Shown here piece after piece: positions 22,529-25,435 of a stretch of 25,435 nucleotides of DNA. Source of the DNA: a bacterium (GTDB taxonomy: Bacteria; KSB1; UBA2214); NCBI GenBank assembly GCA_029560815.1, contig JAKQKF010000013.1, positions 1 through 25,435 of the forward strand, in the 5' to 3' direction. Both the position numbers and the translations under genes were made by a program. Within the stretch, counting starts at the first letter, position 1; each line of letters starts with the position of its first letter. The notes under the pieces were generated by a model. It did no database searches and had not been told where the DNA came from. It was given only the letters and a program-made list of their open reading frames with translations.

Positions 22529-23113
22529 ATGAAAAAGTGGATGCCCATCCTGGTCACGCTGCTCACCACCCTGGGGTGCGAGGAGCATCTGCCCGCACGC
22601 ATTGTGCCGCAGAACACCCTGGAAATCACCGACCTCTCCTTTTCTCAGGGGATCCACCAGAGCGGCCCCTATATGGAATTCATCATCACCATCGCCAACG
22701 GGTATGAAGAAACCTTCCAGGCCGAGGTCGAGGTGAACGGCCATCTTGTAGTCTGGTGGAAAAACCGGCCGGAGGTACATATCACCTTGCCGGTAGATAA
22801 CCGTCATTTCGCTCCACCAAGCCAGTTCAGCGGCCAAACCTTGACTATAGACGCAGGCGGTCGCTGCCTCCTCAAACTCTACTGGTATCTCAGCCTCGGG
22901 GACGGCCGCAGTCTGCTCGACCTGCTTGATTACAGCGGCAGTGTGCCTGCTCAGGGTTTGATCACAGCCAAACCCGAAATCTTTGTCGTTGAGGCGGAGA
23001 TCAAACTCTTCGATCAGACTGGCTATCTGCCCAGCAAACGGCTCTCTTTTACCTTCACCGGAATAAAGCAGATTCCACTCGAGGCAGGCTTCACCCCAAA
23101 GACAGCAAAATAA
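22529..23113 (+). CDS. Predicted lipoprotein next to the TonB-dependent receptor
   Basis: This 194-residue protein begins MKKWMPILVTLLTTLGC, a lipoprotein-like leader with Cys17. The lipobox TLGC is not ideal (Thr at -3). The mature part is beta-rich, with segments resembling an Ig- or transthyretin-like fold (LEITDLSFSQ at 31-40, AEVEVNGHLVVWW at 65-77). No family is recognised. Start ATG 22529 is chosen because it gives the leader peptide; upstream in-frame sequence is an Arg-rich extension from another frame of the receptor. It lies 41 bases after the receptor, so co-transcription is likely, and it may act as a surface or periplasmic partner. Confidence 0.75.
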   Translation: MKKWMPILVTLLTTLGCEEHLPARIVPQNTLEITDLSFSQGIHQSGPYMEFIITIANGYEETFQAEVEVNGHLVVWWKNRPEVHITLPVDNRHFAPPSQFSGQTLTIDAGGRCLLKLYWYLSLGDGRSLLDLLDYSGSVPAQGLITAKPEIFVVEAEIKLFDQTGYLPSKRLSFTFTGIKQIPLEAGFTPKTAK

Positions 23114-23117
23114 AGTG

Positions 23118-23146
23118 TTGAATTCCAATGCAAAATATTCTATACT
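23118..23146 (+). promoter_or_regulatory. Sigma-70-like promoter for the TPR protein
   Basis: TTGAAT (23118-23123) and TATACT (23141-23146) are separated by 17 bases. The predicted start near 23153 leaves a leader of about 93 bases, with an imperfect GGAGG(TG)GCC/GGCCTCC hairpin inside. Confidence 0.68.
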
Positions 23147-23245
23147 ATGGGGTCATTTGGCAGGGGGAGGTGGCCTAGTCCATGCGCCCGGCCTCCGGCT
23201 GAGTGCAAAACTATACACTATACTATATTTGCAAGGAGCCGATAC

Positions 23246-24529
23246 ATGAGCAAGAAACTCCTGTTGCTCGGCGTCACTGCAGCGATCCTGGGCGGCCTGC
23301 TCGTCTCGCCCGCAGCCGCGCAGTACAACCCGGAGCACCTCTACCAGCACCTGCAGTCGGTCTATGAACGCAACGACGGCGACATCTCCGGTTATCTCAT
23401 CGACGAGCTCACCCAGTTCGGCCTCATCTTCCCGGATGATGCCAGGGCGGCTGACGCCTCCTGGCTGCTCGCCAAGCTCTATCTGGACAAGAACAAGCGA
23501 CATGAAGCGCTCGCCACCGCCTTCAAGACCCTCTACCTCTACCCGCGCAGCCTCCATGAGAGCGAATGCCGGGACATCATCCAGACGGTCCTAGCCAAGG
23601 AAGTGGTCTACGCGCCTAAAAAAGGCCTGCTCGAGAGCGCCGTCTATGGCACCGCCATCGATGCGGTAACCCTGGAGCGCTGGCACGCCTATCTCACCAT
23701 GCTCAAGGAGCTCGACCAGCCCAAACTCTACGACTGGTCGCTGGCTGAAGCCAGAACCTTCGTCACCCGCTTCCCGACCGATTCGCTCATCTATCCGGTG
23801 CTGGAATGGAGCGGCGATCTCTACAGCCGGCTCGGCAAGATCTGGGAGGCCATCTACAGCTACCGTAAGCTTGAAGAGATCTTCCCCGACCATCCCCAGC
23901 TGCCCTACGCGCTCTACCAGCAGTCGCTGCTGCTCACCGAACGCGTCGCCAAACACGAGGATGCGGTCAGCCGCTGCACCCGCATCCTGGCCCACTATCC
24001 GGAGAGCGATCTGGCCCCCACCGCCGCCTATACCATCGGCAGGATCAAGGAGAGGGAACTCAAGGACTATAACGGCGCCATCGAAGCCTACCGCAAACTG
24101 GTCGCGGGCTGGCCCAAGGATGAGCGCGCCGTAGAGGTCCTCCTCTATATCGCCGACATCCAGGACCGCAGGCTGAAAGAGTACGACCTCGCCCTCGCCA
24201 CCTACGACGAGATCATCAAGGACTATGTGAGCGATCCCCGCGGCGCCCGCGCCCTCGAATTGACCGGCGATCTGTACGCTGAAAACCTCAAGGATTATCT
24301 CAGTGCAGCAAACAGCTATGCCCGCGTCTCCAAACTCTACACCGCCGATGAAAAAGCACCCGAACTGCTGATCAAGGCAGGCAACGTCTGCGCGGACAAG
24401 CTCAAGGACTACCGCAAGGCTATCGAGTACTATCAGATGGTTCCCAACCTCTATCCCGCCAGCAAGAAGGTCAAGGAGGCGAACAAGCTGACCGACAAGG
24501 CCTCCAAAAAACTCACCGATAACCTCTAG
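23246..24529 (+). CDS. Exported tetratricopeptide-repeat protein
   Basis: This 427-residue protein has a signal peptide (1-25, ending PAAAQ) and an all-helical body. About six TPR-like units of 34-38 residues are visible from 187 to 404; the last four carry K-x-Y-x-x-A-(I/L)-x-x-Y, for example LKDYNGAIEAYRKL at 272-285 and LKDYRKAIEYYQMV at 386-399. TPR proteins act as scaffolds; exported ones of this kind resemble BamD/YfiO and similar envelope-assembly proteins, without a lipobox here. GCAAGGAG (23231-23238) lies 7 bases before the ATG. It has its own promoter and a GC hairpin downstream. No specific partner can be named. Confidence 0.88.
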   Translation: MSKKLLLLGVTAAILGGLLVSPAAAQYNPEHLYQHLQSVYERNDGDISGYLIDELTQFGLIFPDDARAADASWLLAKLYLDKNKRHEALATAFKTLYLYPRSLHESECRDIIQTVLAKEVVYAPKKGLLESAVYGTAIDAVTLERWHAYLTMLKELDQPKLYDWSLAEARTFVTRFPTDSLIYPVLEWSGDLYSRLGKIWEAIYSYRKLEEIFPDHPQLPYALYQQSLLLTERVAKHEDAVSRCTRILAHYPESDLAPTAAYTIGRIKERELKDYNGAIEAYRKLVAGWPKDERAVEVLLYIADIQDRRLKEYDLALATYDEIIKDYVSDPRGARALELTGDLYAENLKDYLSAANSYARVSKLYTADEKAPELLIKAGNVCADKLKDYRKAIEYYQMVPNLYPASKKVKEANKLTDKASKKLTDNL

Positions 24530-24536
24530 GACACTT

Positions 24537-24567
24537 CCCCCTCCCCGCGCAATGCGCGGGGAGGGGG
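24537..24567. terminator. GC-rich hairpin between the TPR gene and argR
   Basis: A perfect 14-bp stem, CCCCCTCCCCGCGC (24537-24550) with GCGCGGGGAGGGGG (24554-24567), closes an AAT loop. There is no T-run on the plus strand, but the stem is very stable and insulates argR from upstream transcription. Confidence 0.6.
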
Positions 24568-24589
24568 GCATTCCAGCATAAAAAATATA

Positions 24590-24618
24590 TTGCATATTTA
24601 TACATTCTATTGTATATT
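24590..24618 (+). promoter_or_regulatory. argR promoter, predicted leaderless
   Basis: TTGCAT (24590-24595) and TATATT (24613-24618) are separated by 17 bases. Transcription starting 6-7 bases after the -10 would begin at the A of the argR ATG (24624). No ribosome binding site lies before that ATG. Confidence 0.6.
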
Positions 24619-24624
24619 TATGCA
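24591..24624. promoter_or_regulatory. Two ARG-box-like operators
   Basis: TGCATATTTATACA (24591-24604) and TGTATATTTATGCA (24611-24624) are two near-palindromes of the same form. Their centres are 20 bases apart, close to the paired 18-bp ARG boxes, about 21 apart, that ArgR hexamers bind in E. coli. They overlay the -35 and -10 boxes, and the second touches the start codon. Arginine-loaded ArgR would repress its own gene. Confidence 0.6.
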
Positions 24625-25094
24625 TGAAACAGAGAACCGACCGCCACCATGCCATCCGGGCGATGATCGAATCCCGCCGGATCGCCAGCCAGAATCAGCT
24701 CCTCGAGGAGCTGCAGGCGTTGGGTTTTGAGGTCACCCAGGCGACCCTTTCGCGCGATCTTTTGCTTCTGGGAGCGATGCGGATTCCCGATCCCGAAAAG
24801 GGTTATATCTACGCCCTCCCCGGCGCGGCACCGTTTGCTCCGCCGATGATGGACACCTCCGCCCTGCACGCCTGCCGTTCCCTCGCTTTCTCAGGCAATC
24901 TGGCCGTAATCAAATCTCTGCCCTCCTTCGCCCCCTCCATTGGTCTGCTGCTCGACGGCCTCAACCTGGCCGAGGTGGTCGGCACCGTCGCCGGAGATGA
25001 CACCCTGATCATCGTCCTGGCCGAGGGGGTAAGCCATCACCGATTCAGACAGCTTCTTCTGGAGCGCCTCCCCGAACTGCGCGACCGTTTCTGA
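24624..25094 (+). CDS. argR: Arginine repressor ArgR
   Basis: This 156-residue protein senses arginine and binds ARG boxes as a hexamer. The N-terminal winged helix (about 1-70) carries SQNQLLEELQALGF (22-35) and VTQATLSRDL (37-46), the family's recognition-helix signature. The C-terminal oligomerisation and arginine-binding domain contains GTVAGDDTLIIV (119-130), matching the usual GTIAGDDT. Start ATG 24624 fits the family start. It is followed after 105 bases by argG in the same direction, so it probably regulates the arginine pathway next to it as well as itself. Confidence 0.95.
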   Translation: MKQRTDRHHAIRAMIESRRIASQNQLLEELQALGFEVTQATLSRDLLLLGAMRIPDPEKGYIYALPGAAPFAPPMMDTSALHACRSLAFSGNLAVIKSLPSFAPSIGLLLDGLNLAEVVGTVAGDDTLIIVLAEGVSHHRFRQLLLERLPELRDRF

Positions 25095-25199
25095 TCCCGA
25101 TCCTTTCACAGCACAATTCCTGAACAACCCCGGCGGCGAAATATCGGCCGGAATCACAGCATGCGGTATCTATCTTCATCTATCACAGAAAGGCCTGTC

Positions 25200-25435
25200 A
25201 TGAAAGAAAAAGTAATTCTCGCCTACAGCGGCGGCCTCGACACCTCCGTCATCCTCAAGTGGCTCGAACTCAAAGGCTATGAAGTCATCGCCTACGTCGC
25301 CGACGTCGGCCAAAAAGAAGATTTCGAAATGGTGCGCGAGAAAGCCCTCAAAACCGGCGCCAGCAAGGTTTACATCGAGGATCTGAAGGAGGAGCTGGTG
25401 CAGGAGTACATCTTTCCGGCGGCGCGCGGCAACGC
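25200..25435 (+). CDS. argG: Argininosuccinate synthase, N-terminal part (cut by window end)
   Basis: Only the first 78 residues are visible. They include the PP-loop ATP-binding motif AYSGGLDTS (8-16), and [18 protein letters not shown] (21-38), both characteristic of ArgG. The enzyme joins citrulline and aspartate with ATP to form argininosuccinate, the next-to-last step of arginine synthesis. AAAGG lies a few bases before the ATG. The argR gene directly upstream supports the assignment. No ARG box was recognised in the 105 bases between them. Confidence 0.95.
   Translation, partial: MKEKVILAYSGGLDTSVILKWLELKGYEVIAYVADVGQKEDFEMVREKALKTGASKVYIEDLKEELVQEYIFPAARGN

Noticed and set aside
23147..23245. 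N-terminal extension of the TPR protein from an upstream in-frame start
   Set aside because: The start at 23246 has a good ribosome binding site and begins a signal peptide; the extension covers the promoter and leader.
23591..24655. Minus-strand open frame of 354 codons rich in Gly, Val and Leu
   Set aside because: It is antisense to the TPR protein; its apparent regularity mirrors the TPR repeats.

Overview
The window reads as ordinary chromosome from a GC-rich, Gram-negative (diderm) bacterium. A TonB-dependent receptor, two predicted lipoproteins and a secreted esterase with an NPFN-type C-terminal sorting-like domain point to an outer membrane. SpoVG, ArgR, the sorting domain and a TrmD with the 'CGHYKGIDER' variant together suggest the Fibrobacterota-Chlorobiota-Bacteroidota (FCB) neighbourhood, for example Calditrichota or KSB1-like lineages. 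That placement is an inference with low to moderate confidence. No tRNA, rRNA, CRISPR array, insertion sequence or prophage was seen.

Layout. 1-743 (-) is a truncated RsuA/RluB-type pseudouridine synthase. 895-7343 (+) holds a GNAT acetyltransferase, an MFS exporter overlapping a CDF metal transporter with three C-terminal domains, and a radical SAM protein overlapping a membrane-embedded PHP phosphoesterase. 7433-7759 (+) is spoVG with a strong terminator. 7994-8995 (+) is a secreted DUF4097 repeat protein behind an ECF-sigma-like promoter. 9355-10912 (+) is an uncharacterised lipoprotein/coiled-coil membrane protein pair. 11190-11624 (+) is a small zinc-ribbon plus UvrD-tail-like protein. 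It converges on a (-) strand long-chain acyl-CoA synthetase (11692-13365).

13552-17209 (-) is the conserved translation/secretion operon ffh-rpsP-rimM-trmD-rplS, with a clear promoter upstream of ffh and a terminator after rplS. rpsP starts with TTG and carries a long Ala/Pro/Glu-rich tail; trmD starts with GTG. 17379-19717 (-) holds an esterase followed by an SDR oxidoreductase. Divergent from it, 19941-24529 (+) encodes a TonB-dependent receptor, a lipoprotein and a TPR protein. The window ends with argR (24624-25094) and the start of argG (25200 onward), with two ARG-box-like palindromes over a predicted leaderless argR promoter.

Promoters are unusually readable: seven sites have a TTGNNN box exactly 17 bases from TATATT, TATTTT or TATACT, and one more has 16. 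Two of them carry perfect inverted repeats at or beside the -35 box, which are candidate operators. The most interesting points are the leaderless autoregulated argR, the ECF-like promoter of the DUF4097 gene, the zinc-ribbon/UvrD-tail protein, the S16 tail and the membrane PHP protein coupled to a radical SAM enzyme. I did not find a convincing wholly new multi-gene system.
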